Of a DNA stretch of 64,000 bases, positions 7,297 through 17,488 are shown piece after piece. A program made the position numbers and the translations under genes. Below the pieces are notes generated by a model. The model had not been told where the DNA came from, did not search any database, and worked only from the letters and a program-made list of their open reading frames with translations. This DNA is from Pedobacter ginsengisoli (GTDB lineage Bacteria > Bacteroidota > Bacteroidia > Sphingobacteriales > Sphingobacteriaceae), in contig NZ_CP024091.1 of assembly GCF_002736205.1 (NCBI RefSeq), positions 1,798,001 to 1,862,000 on the forward strand, given 5' to 3'. Positions within the stretch are counted from its first letter, which is position 1. Each line of letters starts with the position of its first letter.

Positions 7297-10200
7297 GCGC
7301 TAAATCAATAGATTATAAAGTTATTCTGAAACGCGATGGGCAAACTCAGCAAGAGCGAATGCCCGCGTTACTGGATCCTGCAATTGCCGCTGTTGATCAA
7401 CGTACAAAAGCAGATTACTACAAGTTTGTGCAGGAGATTTCAAAACAAGTAAAATTTTTTGATATCGATGCCGTTAATAAAAGTCTAACGGAAAATGGGG
7501 AGTGGGATAATTTCTTTAGCCTAAGTATAGAAGAGATTAATGCTATGGCAGGCAATAAATTATTGCCTCCACATCTGGCACTCTGGAACACTTTTATTGA
7601 GCTAATGGAAAAACCAAAGGCTTTAATGAATACGCTTACACAGCGCCACCTTGATTTTTACTACCACGATGTTCTAAAACTAAACCAAACACCTCCAATT
7701 GCAGATAAAGCACATGTGCTTTTTGAACTTAAAAAGAATACAGAAAACACCTTATTAAAATCCGGCACATTACTTTTGGCCGGTAAAGACAATACTAAGA
7801 AAGACATTAGTTATAAACTTGAGCAGGATATTATTGTAAATGCATCAAAAGTAGCTGAACTAAAATCCCTTTATGTAAACCCCTTTAACCGGAACATTAT
7901 ATTCCATGCCCCAATTGCAAATTCTAAAGATGGATTGGGTGCCATTTTAGACTCCCAGAACCCAAAATGGAATGGCTTCGGTAGTACTTCAATGCCATTG
8001 GCACAGGTTGGCTTTTCATTATCAAGCAGTATTCTGAAAATGAGAGAAGGCGACAGAAATATTAAGGTATACCTCACTGTTAGAGGTCTTGATGTGTCTG
8101 CAAAAAATAATGTTTTAACCGCCAATCTTTTTAAAGTTAGCATAACCGGAGAAAAGGGGTGGATAGGACCAAAACTAACCTCAGCAACAATATCATCATC
8201 AGATAATTTTAATTACAGAATAGAATTTAGTATCAACATAAGTAAAGATGAACCAGCCGCAGTTGTATATAATAAAGCAACGCATGGCGGAGAATTTGAC
8301 ACCATTAATCCGATACTACAAATTATTGTAAATAATGAGAAAACAGACTTTGGCTATCAGAACCTAACTAACGCCGAACTTGTAGATGCCACAATAGAGG
8401 TAAACGTCCAGGGCATTTCTTCAATGGAACTTGAGAACGATTTTGGGGCATTAAACCCTAAAAAACCCTTTAAACCATTTGGCCCCCTGTCAGACGAAAA
8501 CTCTAATTTCTATATTCTTCATGAAGAAACATTTTCAAAACGGCTAAAAAGCTTTTCACTAGATGTAGAATGGAAAAATATTCCTGCTTCCAATCTTAAA
8601 ACTTACTTTGCTAATTATGGCAATTCGAATATCGACAATGGCTTCTTTAGTGCATCCGCATCATTTAAAGATGGCTACTCATGGAAAAAAAGTTCAGAAT
8701 CGGTAAAGCTATTCAATACATCGAATGCTCAATTACAAACCAGCTGGAAGTTTAATAATCCAGATTATGCTGTTCTGTTTCCGTTCTTTATACTTCCACA
8801 GCTTTACACTCCATATTTCATTAATCCGGGTCAATCAGTATTGCAAACGGTAAGCAGCAAAATGTCTTATTTGTTACCAGGATTCTCAAGTATTCAGCAA
8901 AAAACCAATTTTGTAAATGCCAAATCGGCTAATACCCTGCAATTATACAAACCAGCACTTCAGTTAATACTTAACCTTTATAAAGATATCCGTAAAGGCC
9001 AATTACACCTTAAACTGGATCATAGTTTTCTATTTAAAGATTATAGAGAAAAATACACTGCCGAAATCTTAAGATATAGCCTTAATGGAGGAGAACTTAA
9101 GCTTCCTGCCGAACCATTTGCACCCGAAATCCAATCAATTTCACTAAACTATACAGCAACAACGGCTAAAATCAATTTTAGTGGAACTTCATTAAATGAT
9201 TACATTGATGAAGAGATTGAATTTTTTCAATGCGGTCCTTTTGGGCAAGCGCGTGAACATGCGTATACCAGAAGTAAACATTCATTTCTAAATAATGCGC
9301 TGGTAAAACTTCTGCCACAGTACAACTCAGAAGGTGAATTGTTTGTTGGTTTAAGTGATTTATATGCCGAAGATTCTGCAAGTATTTTATTCCAGGTAGC
9401 AGAAGGAAGTGCTAACCCGGAAAAACCAAAAATAGATCTGGAATGGAGCATACTTTGCGATAATTACTGGAAAACACTTACAAATGATGATTTCATTCTT
9501 GACACTACTAATGGCTTACTTACCAGCGGAATTATAAAAATAGTAATCCCAAAAGAGGCTACCACATCAAACACGATCTTATCTGGTGGTCTGCTTTGGA
9601 TAAAGGCATCCATAAAAAAAGACACAGATGCTGTCTGCAACCTGATTGATGTACAGGCGAATGCTGCAATTGTTATTTTTGATGATCAAGGCAATGATCC
9701 CTTGCGTTTAGCCAGTGCGCTGCCAGCTAAAGCCATTACAAAGTTAAAAGCTGAAATAGCTGCCATTAAAAAAATTAACCAGCCATACGCTTCATTTGGT
9801 GGGGCGGTAAAAGAGAATGATTCTGCGTATTATACTCGTGTAAGCGAGCGTTTACGCCACAAAGAAAGAACTGTTGCAATTTGGGATTACGAGCGCCTTA
9901 TTCTACAGCATTTTCCCACAGTTCATAAAGTTAAATGTATCAACCATGCAACTGCAAGTTCATTTTATTCGCCGGGAAACACCTTAATAATAGTTGTTCC
10001 TGATTTGACCAACCACAATGCTGTTGATCCTTTTAAACCAAAAGTAGATAAGAATACCCTTGATGAAATAAATACCTTCTTAAGCAAGCATTCATCTGCC
10101 TGGGCCTCATATCAGGTAGTAAATCCAAGTTATGAACCACTAAAGATATCTGTTAATCTCAAATTAAAAAAGGGCTACGAGTTTAACTACTATCAAAAGG

Positions 10201-10511
10201 TTATAGACCAAAAATTGCAGGATTTTTTATCCCCATGGATGAACAATGAAGGAAACGATATTCATTTTGGAGGCAAAATTACAAAGTCAATGGTTATCAA
10301 ATTTTTAGAAGATCTGGAATACATTGATTATCTGACAGATTTGTCACTTTATAAATTCTCTCCAAATATGCGGGCCTTCGGTAGAAATGTAGAGGTTGCA
10401 GAAGCATCAAACCCTGCATCTATATTGGTATCTCATACCCAACACAATGTGATAAGTGATCCTTCAAATTCCCGGAACTCATTTTTGGGACCAATAAAAC
10501 TTCTGATCTGA
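7293..10511 (+). CDS. eCIS baseplate J/gp6-like protein (Afp11/Pvc11)
   Basis: This 1072-aa protein is the large baseplate wedge component. The clearest region is the C-terminal third: about residues 830-900 contain SAYYTRVSERLRHKERTVA and WDYERLILQHFPTVHKVKCI, the gp6/baseplate-J hallmark. A domain with LKISVNLKLKKGYEFNYY then follows near residue 950. The middle is beta-rich and variable. In the particle it dimerises with the Afp12-like protein to make the wedge ring around the hub. Its start overlaps gp25 by 4 bp and the Afp12-like gene follows after 20 bp. Confidence 0.9.
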   Translation: MSAKSIDYKVILKRDGQTQQERMPALLDPAIAAVDQRTKADYYKFVQEISKQVKFFDIDAVNKSLTENGEWDNFFSLSIEEINAMAGNKLLPPHLALWNTFIELMEKPKALMNTLTQRHLDFYYHDVLKLNQTPPIADKAHVLFELKKNTENTLLKSGTLLLAGKDNTKKDISYKLEQDIIVNASKVAELKSLYVNPFNRNIIFHAPIANSKDGLGAILDSQNPKWNGFGSTSMPLAQVGFSLSSSILKMREGDRNIKVYLTVRGLDVSAKNNVLTANLFKVSITGEKGWIGPKLTSATISSSDNFNYRIEFSINISKDEPAAVVYNKATHGGEFDTINPILQIIVNNEKTDFGYQNLTNAELVDATIEVNVQGISSMELENDFGALNPKKPFKPFGPLSDENSNFYILHEETFSKRLKSFSLDVEWKNIPASNLKTYFANYGNSNIDNGFFSASASFKDGYSWKKSSESVKLFNTSNAQLQTSWKFNNPDYAVLFPFFILPQLYTPYFINPGQSVLQTVSSKMSYLLPGFSSIQQKTNFVNAKSANTLQLYKPALQLILNLYKDIRKGQLHLKLDHSFLFKDYREKYTAEILRYSLNGGELKLPAEPFAPEIQSISLNYTATTAKINFSGTSLNDYIDEEIEFFQCGPFGQAREHAYTRSKHSFLNNALVKLLPQYNSEGELFVGLSDLYAEDSASILFQVAEGSANPEKPKIDLEWSILCDNYWKTLTNDDFILDTTNGLLTSGIIKIVIPKEATTSNTILSGGLLWIKASIKKDTDAVCNLIDVQANAAIVIFDDQGNDPLRLASALPAKAITKLKAEIAAIKKINQPYASFGGAVKENDSAYYTRVSERLRHKERTVAIWDYERLILQHFPTVHKVKCINHATASSFYSPGNTLIIVVPDLTNHNAVDPFKPKVDKNTLDEINTFLSKHSSAWASYQVVNPSYEPLKISVNLKLKKGYEFNYYQKVIDQKLQDFLSPWMNNEGNDIHFGGKITKSMVIKFLEDLEYIDYLTDLSLYKFSPNMRAFGRNVEVAEASNPASILVSHTQHNVISDPSNSRNSFLGPIKLLI

Positions 10512-10531
10512 ATTAAATAAACCTCCAACTA

Positions 10532-13162
10532 ATGAGTGAAGCATTAAGTATTTCGCCAAAAAAGCCTCAAAATGATGCTTTTGATTATGAAGAACTGCGG
10601 AAAGCTGGTATCGCATACCTCGAAAAAACAGGCTCTGCTACCTGGACTGATTATAATGTTCATGATCCGGGAATTACCATGCTTGAACTGCTATGTTATG
10701 CAATTACAGATTTAAGCTATAGAACAAACAATACTATTCCTGATCTGCTGGCTACACCTGAAGATGCAAGGACAAACATTCTAAAACACTTTTTTTCTGC
10801 CTCAAAAATATTTCCAAATAACGCCGTAACAATTAATGATTACCGTAAACTAATCATCGATATAGAAGGTGTAAAAAATGCCTGGCTACAAAAAAGGAGC
10901 CTAGGCATATTTGCCGACATAAGCCTTAAAAAACTTCAGTTTACCCAGCCTCAGAGCTTTAAATGGGAACCTGTTGATGTGCTTGGATATTACGATGTAT
11001 TGTTAGAATTTGACACCAATGTTGATGATGATAATAAAGAACGGATAAAAAGCGAAGTGCTGGAATTGCTTATGCAAAACCGAAATCTTTGCGAAGACTT
11101 TCTAACAATTAATGAGATAAGTAAACAAGAGTTTAGGCTTTGTACAGAAATTGAACTAAAATCTGATGCTGATCCTTTTGATACCCTGGCCGAATTGTTT
11201 TTCAATATTCAGCTCTACCTTACTCCGCTAATAAAGTTCTATTGGTTAAATGATTTGATCAATATGGGCTATACCTCTGATGCAATATTCGAAGGTCCGT
11301 TACTCATTCATGGTTTTATAAAAGAAGAAGAGCTCCTGGCTTCGGATCTGAAAAGAGAAATTCATCTTTCAGATATCATGCAGCAAATGCTTAATGTTCC
11401 TGGCGTAAGCAACATCCTGGATATTATCTTTAACCCCACCGATCAAGCAAAAGAGCTCGATAACAAATGGATAATTCCGGTTAGAAGAGGTAAGCAACCA
11501 ATCATAAATATTCTCGATTCAAATGTACTGATTTATAAAAATGGAATTCCTCTCAGACCTGATATGAACATCATAAAAAATAGGTTTGATAAACTAATGG
11601 ACAATTATATTTCAGGCAATGATTTGGTAAGAACTGAAGATATAAGATTTGATGAGGGTACTTTTATAGATACAGGTAATTATTATTCTATTCAAAATCA
11701 TTTCCCTAAAAATTATGGAATAAGCCACTGGGGCTTGCCCGAAGATGCGACAGCAGAACGGATTGCACAAGCTAAACAGTTACAGGCCTATCTGTATTTT
11801 TTTGATCAGCAATTGGCCAATTCTTTTTCGCAACTTTCAAATCTGGGTAATCTGTTCTCAACAGATACACAGAAGAACACCTATTTTGCAAACACTGTAA
11901 GGAGTTTCAAAGATGCCAGCAATATTTTTCTGGATAATACCACGGTAGATGTAAATGTACAAGCCGCAGCCGAAGATAAAGCTACTTACTATAAACGCCG
12001 GAACCTATTCCTGGATCATTTGCTTTCAAGGTTCTCTGAATCATTTTCTGATTATGTAAATGTACTTTACTCTGGTTTTACCTCAAATCCAAAAGATGTG
12101 GTTAGCCCGTCTGTTATAAATCAGGAAGATATCGTTCAGGACAAAGCTAATTTTCTAAAAAATTATCCGGAATATAGTGCAAAAAGATTTTCAGCCTATA
12201 ATTACACTGAACAGGACCAATTATGGGACAGTAATAATATAAGTGGTCTCGAAAAAAGATTACAGCGTTTGCTTGGATTTGAGAACCTAAACAGGCGTAA
12301 CCTGGTCAACCTTAATACAAACATTCAACATGGGTTAAATGGATCAGGCAATGATGAATACTGGTACAGGATAACTGATTTTAAAACCGGAACTATTTTG
12401 CTTGAAGGCTCTGAGAAATTTCCAGGAGAGGAAGAAGCCCGCTTTGCTATGGAAGATGCATTGAGTTTGATTTATTCTGCACAGAATTTGAAAACCATTG
12501 ATAATGGCGATGGCACCTTTTATTACCAGGTTTTAAATGCAGATAAGGTTATAGGCACAAGTACTAAGCTTTATTCGTCTATGAATGAGGCTGCTTTAGA
12601 CTTGCAACAGCTAGTTTTACTGGTTACTAAAAACAGGGCTGAAGAGGGGATGTTTCTAATAGAGCATATGCTTTTATTACCTCCCCAGGTAAAAACAATA
12701 AATACCCCATCAACCGAAGTATCTGAATTAATTCCCGACGATGAAGCTGGATTTATGCCAATATGCGTTGATGATGGGTGTAAAGATTGTGAAGACAAAG
12801 ATCCTTACTCATTTAGAATCAGTATTGTTTTACCGGCATATACCCCTCGGTTTCTAAATATTGCTTTTAGGCAGTATGCCGAACGAACAATTAGAATGGA
12901 AGCCCCCGCACACACATTTGTAAAAATTTGCTGGGTAAGCAACGAACAATTAATCACATTCGAAAACGCTTACAAAGAATGGCTTGATGTAAAATCAGGA
13001 AAAACAGAAGATACAACAAATACAAAATTAATCGAGTTTATAAACATCTTAACGGCATTAAAGTCAATTTATCCGGTAGCCAGACTCGAAGATTGCAGTA
13101 GTAGTGAAGAGCGGACGCTCTTTATGTTAAATCAAAACGCATTAGGAACTCTTAAAACATAA
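10532..13162 (+). CDS. eCIS baseplate wedge protein (Afp12/Pvc12-like)
   Basis: This 876-aa protein opens with a segment (about residues 18-70) containing WTDYNVHDPGITMLELLCYAI and a following LSYRT. This motif is characteristic of the eCIS baseplate protein encoded just after baseplate J. The rest is long and mixed alpha/beta. A Cys cluster (CVDDGCKDC) occurs near residue 750, followed by an IVLPAYTPRF segment resembling the end of gp7/gp6-type wedge proteins. It most likely pairs with the upstream baseplate J protein in the wedge. The next gene starts 6 bp after its stop. I see no catalytic motif. Confidence 0.85.
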   Translation: MSEALSISPKKPQNDAFDYEELRKAGIAYLEKTGSATWTDYNVHDPGITMLELLCYAITDLSYRTNNTIPDLLATPEDARTNILKHFFSASKIFPNNAVTINDYRKLIIDIEGVKNAWLQKRSLGIFADISLKKLQFTQPQSFKWEPVDVLGYYDVLLEFDTNVDDDNKERIKSEVLELLMQNRNLCEDFLTINEISKQEFRLCTEIELKSDADPFDTLAELFFNIQLYLTPLIKFYWLNDLINMGYTSDAIFEGPLLIHGFIKEEELLASDLKREIHLSDIMQQMLNVPGVSNILDIIFNPTDQAKELDNKWIIPVRRGKQPIINILDSNVLIYKNGIPLRPDMNIIKNRFDKLMDNYISGNDLVRTEDIRFDEGTFIDTGNYYSIQNHFPKNYGISHWGLPEDATAERIAQAKQLQAYLYFFDQQLANSFSQLSNLGNLFSTDTQKNTYFANTVRSFKDASNIFLDNTTVDVNVQAAAEDKATYYKRRNLFLDHLLSRFSESFSDYVNVLYSGFTSNPKDVVSPSVINQEDIVQDKANFLKNYPEYSAKRFSAYNYTEQDQLWDSNNISGLEKRLQRLLGFENLNRRNLVNLNTNIQHGLNGSGNDEYWYRITDFKTGTILLEGSEKFPGEEEARFAMEDALSLIYSAQNLKTIDNGDGTFYYQVLNADKVIGTSTKLYSSMNEAALDLQQLVLLVTKNRAEEGMFLIEHMLLLPPQVKTINTPSTEVSELIPDDEAGFMPICVDDGCKDCEDKDPYSFRISIVLPAYTPRFLNIAFRQYAERTIRMEAPAHTFVKICWVSNEQLITFENAYKEWLDVKSGKTEDTTNTKLIEFINILTALKSIYPVARLEDCSSSEERTLFMLNQNALGTLKT

Positions 13163-13168
13163 AACATC

Positions 13169-16018
13169 ATGGGTAATGTGCTAGACCAAATTAGTAAAGA
13201 CAATACCCGCTTTACTATTTTCGAAAATGATCAGGTATTAACGGCAGATCAGTTGAATGATTTATTCAATTATCTTGACGTACAGAACAAGCTAACACGA
13301 ACCAAGGCAATTGGGGTCGGGATTATTTATGGGTTGGAAATAGGCGTAATAGACAACAAACATCTTGTAGTTTCAAAAGGTGCAGCAATTACTACGGATG
13401 GAGATCTATTGTATTTTGACTATGATCAGGAATTTGATCAGTATGACGTCTTTGAAGATTTGAATGCAAAATATCCTTATTTTCTTAACGACAGCAATCA
13501 GCCTTTGCCGATGTTTGAATTAAGAGATAGCCGTTTGGTAGGGGCTATACCAGGAAAAGATCTGTCGACGCTTGAAGCAACAACTGGCACTTTGTTAAAG
13601 GATTATGTGGGTATTTTGTATCTGGAAGACTACAATAATGATCCTGATTTATGTACAGGAACAGATTGTGATAACAAGGGGATTACAGCCGTTAAGGAAT
13701 TAAAAATTTTACTTATCCATAAAAATAACATCGGTGCCCTGCTTCAAAGCATGCCGTCAATGAATAAGGACTATTTCTCAATTGATGACCTTAATATTCC
13801 CAGGGTTATTGTTAATACCGATCTTGATACTTATAAAGAACTAAATGCATCATTTAATAATGCTTTAGTGGTAAAAGAGGAAATCATTGCCAAACTTACT
13901 AAAGCTTACCAGGTTTGCAAACTGGTAGTTGAAGATGATTTTGAAGGGGGAGACCCAACAGAAAAGTGGAAAAGCCTATTGGAAGAACAATTTAAACTTA
14001 GTGAATCCTTTTATGGCCAATATGTATATGATTATGCACGCGATATCACTTATGCCTATAATGAGCTTAGGGAAAGTTTATTTTCAGATGATATGCTAAC
14101 CTCACCTGATGTTGATCTATTTCCTAAACATGTATTAATTGGCTTGGTTAGAGATGCCACTTTAAAAAATCCCATCCCGGTAATTTTTCCTGATCTGAGA
14201 ATTCCACCTGTAAGGGAAATACCTGTATTGGAAACCCGACCAATATCTGACTTTCTTCGCTCCAATATTTTAAGAGTAAGTAATATTCGATTCAATTTTG
14301 GATTACTGATAAAACGGTTCAATAAAATACACATTGATTTAGAATATCGTCATCATTTTTATGAATCGCCAATATTGAACAATAATAATGATTCTGATGA
14401 ATTAACACGATTCAATTTCATGCGTATCCACAGCATGATAAGCAGCTTTAAAGTACCCACATCTACCGACTTCCGCTCTGTAGATGTTGGGCTTAAAATT
14501 ATCCCCAGCCTTTTCGAAGATGTACCTATTGGCGAGCGTAGTATACCATTCTATTATAGTTATAACCCAAGCTTCCCTATAAATTTGTATTGGAATTTTA
14601 ATGCAAACAACCGGAAAAAAGAGAATCAGATCCTTTCTTATTTCTCAAATCAGTACTCAAATGTCGGGGCCACAGTTACCCCGTTAAAATACAATATCCT
14701 TAAGTATAATTTTTTCCGAATAGAGGGGCATATAGGTTTTAAGCTTTCTGATGTTGAAGCTTCACTAAATAAAATGATTCTGGAGAATAATCTGCCTATA
14801 AACATCATGTCGGTTCAGGTCGAAAAGAAATTAGAAACAATCCCTCCAAGACCATGGTTTTTCCCACATCTATATATGTACGAAAAATCGATAAAAAGTA
14901 CTTTTTTTGATCGTATGGATGATGCAGACTCAGTAAATGATGATCTGGTAAGAGCAACTGACGCTGCAACAACATTAATTCCTGCAACTGAATTTAAAAC
15001 AGCACGGCAAAATGTTTATGATAATGCAGTAGATATTGGCGATGCAAAATTCGACTATGTAAAATACCGTTCCGCAGTATCAAATATCATTACAGCGGCT
15101 AGTAATGTTAAAGCACAAACCAAACAGTTTACCTTCTCAAATACTGCAATTCCGCATGATTTTATACTGAATTCAGATGTTCTTAGAAAAACTGACATTA
15201 TATCGAGCATCTATCAAAATACCCTAATCAAAAAGAAAACCGGGTTAATGCTGGGTAATTTCATGAAAGAAAATCCAGGTTTAGAACATGCAGGAGGTGT
15301 ATTACGAGGAGGAACATTTGTAATTGTTTACACTGCCGATGATAAAACTGTTGTGGCCGACTTTATGCTTCCTTATGCAAGTATAGATAAAGATGTGGTA
15401 ACCAATCCACCAATATATACTCCGTTACCTTTGCCTTTACCTCCTCTAACTCCAATAATTCCAAAGTTCCCAATAGGTCATTTATTTGAGCTTATCCCGA
15501 ACTACACTAAAGATCTCAACTTAAGACTTACTCCTTACATTAAGGATATTGATTTAGATGACAGGATTAATGTGAGAGTTAATAAAGGAGTTGAAGAAAG
15601 CATTAAAGGCTTAAATATTAAACTAGATGGATTTGATAAACGTCTCAATGAAAACTCATCATTATTCACCACAGTTCTTACACCCACAAAGTTCACTACA
15701 CCAGGTAAAGATTTAGGAATAACAGCCGATCTTAATGCCTTAAGAGCTGCCCAGGATAAGATGGAGAGTCTTAGGGATGGAACGCCTGAAAGAATTGCAG
15801 CAGAACGTGATTATATTAAAAATGCAAACATAATTACCGAGAAACTGGGAAATACTTTAATAACCAACGATAAAACAAATGCCCTTGAAGTGAATGCTGC
15901 CTTAGCAGAAGTACAGAGTGGTATAGGTTTAATTAAAGATGAAAGTATAAGAAAAGAAGGAGCCATTACTGTAGGCAAAGCAAACGTTATTACCAGAGGT
16001 TTTAGAATTAATATGTAA
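13169..16018 (+). CDS. Large uncharacterised eCIS protein (949 aa), possible fibre, cage or baseplate extension
   Basis: The N-terminus (residues about 1-65) has NTRFTIFENDQVLTADQLND, then KAIGVGIIYGLEI, a short module I associate with Bacteroidota eCIS loci but cannot assign a function. The body is long and soluble with no signal peptide. Residues about 748-770 form a Pro-rich hinge, and the last 150 residues look helical and possibly coiled-coil. It stands where Afp13 (the fibre) lies in Afp, between the Afp12-like gene and the tape-measure gene, but it shows no adenovirus-like fibre repeats. It may be a receptor-binding fibre, a baseplate extension or a cage protein. The gene is certain; the role is open. 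Confidence 0.75.
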   Translation: MGNVLDQISKDNTRFTIFENDQVLTADQLNDLFNYLDVQNKLTRTKAIGVGIIYGLEIGVIDNKHLVVSKGAAITTDGDLLYFDYDQEFDQYDVFEDLNAKYPYFLNDSNQPLPMFELRDSRLVGAIPGKDLSTLEATTGTLLKDYVGILYLEDYNNDPDLCTGTDCDNKGITAVKELKILLIHKNNIGALLQSMPSMNKDYFSIDDLNIPRVIVNTDLDTYKELNASFNNALVVKEEIIAKLTKAYQVCKLVVEDDFEGGDPTEKWKSLLEEQFKLSESFYGQYVYDYARDITYAYNELRESLFSDDMLTSPDVDLFPKHVLIGLVRDATLKNPIPVIFPDLRIPPVREIPVLETRPISDFLRSNILRVSNIRFNFGLLIKRFNKIHIDLEYRHHFYESPILNNNNDSDELTRFNFMRIHSMISSFKVPTSTDFRSVDVGLKIIPSLFEDVPIGERSIPFYYSYNPSFPINLYWNFNANNRKKENQILSYFSNQYSNVGATVTPLKYNILKYNFFRIEGHIGFKLSDVEASLNKMILENNLPINIMSVQVEKKLETIPPRPWFFPHLYMYEKSIKSTFFDRMDDADSVNDDLVRATDAATTLIPATEFKTARQNVYDNAVDIGDAKFDYVKYRSAVSNIITAASNVKAQTKQFTFSNTAIPHDFILNSDVLRKTDIISSIYQNTLIKKKTGLMLGNFMKENPGLEHAGGVLRGGTFVIVYTADDKTVVADFMLPYASIDKDVVTNPPIYTPLPLPLPPLTPIIPKFPIGHLFELIPNYTKDLNLRLTPYIKDIDLDDRINVRVNKGVEESIKGLNIKLDGFDKRLNENSSLFTTVLTPTKFTTPGKDLGITADLNALRAAQDKMESLRDGTPERIAAERDYIKNANIITEKLGNTLITNDKTNALEVNAALAEVQSGIGLIKDESIRKEGAITVGKANVITRGFRINM

Positions 16019-16021
16019 AAT

Positions 16022-17488
16022 GTGAATGGTGATGTAATTATCCGCAAACAAAAAATCAGGCTGCATGCCAGTAATGAGAAACTTGCGTTTGATTGTAAGC
16101 AATTTTTGAATGAAATAGTAAGCAACAAGCTGCCTGAAATTTACCAGAGAATATTTCATCAAAATATACACCAGGACAGTTATATAAATATCAGCAATAT
16201 TAAGGTTGATATAGGCAACCTGCAGATAAGTGAGTTCAAAAACAGATTCGTAGAAATCGTAGAAGAAAAGATTGTTAGTGAACTTAAAAAACAGTTCGAA
16301 GAAAACCCACACAACAAAGACTTTTCTGTTGGCGACAATTTCAATTCAGGCCCTGATCATTCACCTTCAATAGAATACAGTAGCGAAAAGGATCAGAAAA
16401 AGCTTGTTTTATTGTATTTTTTTCAAAATGGTACTTATCCCTGGTGGTACGAACAATCGCCTGAAAAATCCCCTTTTCAAATTCTTGGTACTTTTGATCA
16501 GGAAGAACAAAAGGAATTTTTGTTTAAATTATTAACTAAGCTCCGGGTATTACCAATTTCAGAAGCTGAGCGAACATTCAGCAGATTTGCTGATTACACC
16601 ACTAGCGCTGATCTTGTAGGTTACATAAATCTTTTTATAGATCTGTACGCCAACAATTCTAGTAAAGCAAATATAACCACGCTTTTGGCAGCGAGAAATC
16701 AGTTAGCAAAACTGTTTAATGTGCCAAAAAAGATATTCTTAAAACAACTACTAAGTTTCATTCTGCTCCACATTGATGAAACTGATTTCATTAAAAAATT
16801 CCTGATCAATTTAAGACAGTCTTTTCCTGCTTCGGCAGAAGAAATCAAAAAAAGAACGCAGGAAATAAAACTAAATCTAGTTAGTTCTGATCTTGAAAAA
16901 CTTATTTCCAGCGATCTGATTAAAACAAATGAAATAAATTGGGCTGATAAATCTGATAAAAAATCCGCTGATAATCATAAAACCAAAGAGAGCTTATATA
17001 TAGAAAATGCCGGATTAATCCTTTTACATCCGTTTCTGCCCGCATATTTTAAGGATTTAAAGCTAATTAATGACAAGAATCAATTTATATCCGCCAATGC
17101 ACAATCACGGGCATCAGTTTTACTCTATTATTTGCAATGCGGAAGCGAAAAATACAACGAATGGGAAATGCCCTTTAATAAAATTCTTTGTGGGTTACAG
17201 TGTGTTGATTTAATTCCAAAAGGCATTAAGCTGAAAAAAAAAGAAAAGGAAGAATCAAAATTATTACTGGAAACGGTGGTGAGGTATTGGGAAGCCCTAA
17301 AAGGTTCAAGCACTGAGGCCCTGCAGAATACTTTTTTTTTACGCAAAGGTAAAATAACACCAAAAGATAATTCATGGCTTATACAGGTTGAACGGACAGG
17401 CGTTGATATTTTACTAGATCGCTTACCCTGGAGCATCGGTACCGTAAAACTTCCCTGGCTAAAAGAAATAATACATACAGAATGGTAA
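16022..17488 (+). CDS. eCIS tape-measure protein (Afp14/Pvc14-like)
   Basis: The start is a GTG at 16022, 3 bp after the previous stop. The 488-aa product begins with the family-typical IIRKQKIRLHASNEK...FLNEIVSNKLPEIYQRIF stretch and a further ISNIKVDIGNL. Its C-terminal half has the conserved IENAGLILLHPFLPAYFKDL, NKILCGL and LPWSIGTVKLPWL segments ending in EW, diagnostic of contractile-injection-system tape-measure proteins. These set the length of the tube. The stop overlaps the ATPase start by 7 bp, as is common for this pair. Confidence 0.92.
   Translation: MNGDVIIRKQKIRLHASNEKLAFDCKQFLNEIVSNKLPEIYQRIFHQNIHQDSYINISNIKVDIGNLQISEFKNRFVEIVEEKIVSELKKQFEENPHNKDFSVGDNFNSGPDHSPSIEYSSEKDQKKLVLLYFFQNGTYPWWYEQSPEKSPFQILGTFDQEEQKEFLFKLLTKLRVLPISEAERTFSRFADYTTSADLVGYINLFIDLYANNSSKANITTLLAARNQLAKLFNVPKKIFLKQLLSFILLHIDETDFIKKFLINLRQSFPASAEEIKKRTQEIKLNLVSSDLEKLISSDLIKTNEINWADKSDKKSADNHKTKESLYIENAGLILLHPFLPAYFKDLKLINDKNQFISANAQSRASVLLYYLQCGSEKYNEWEMPFNKILCGLQCVDLIPKGIKLKKKEKEESKLLLETVVRYWEALKGSSTEALQNTFFLRKGKITPKDNSWLIQVERTGVDILLDRLPWSIGTVKLPWLKEIIHTEW

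Noticed and set aside
15929..16312. 127-aa minus-strand ORF across the 949-aa/tape-measure junction
   Set aside because: It is antisense to two well-supported genes and shows a random Phe/Tyr/Ile-rich composition.
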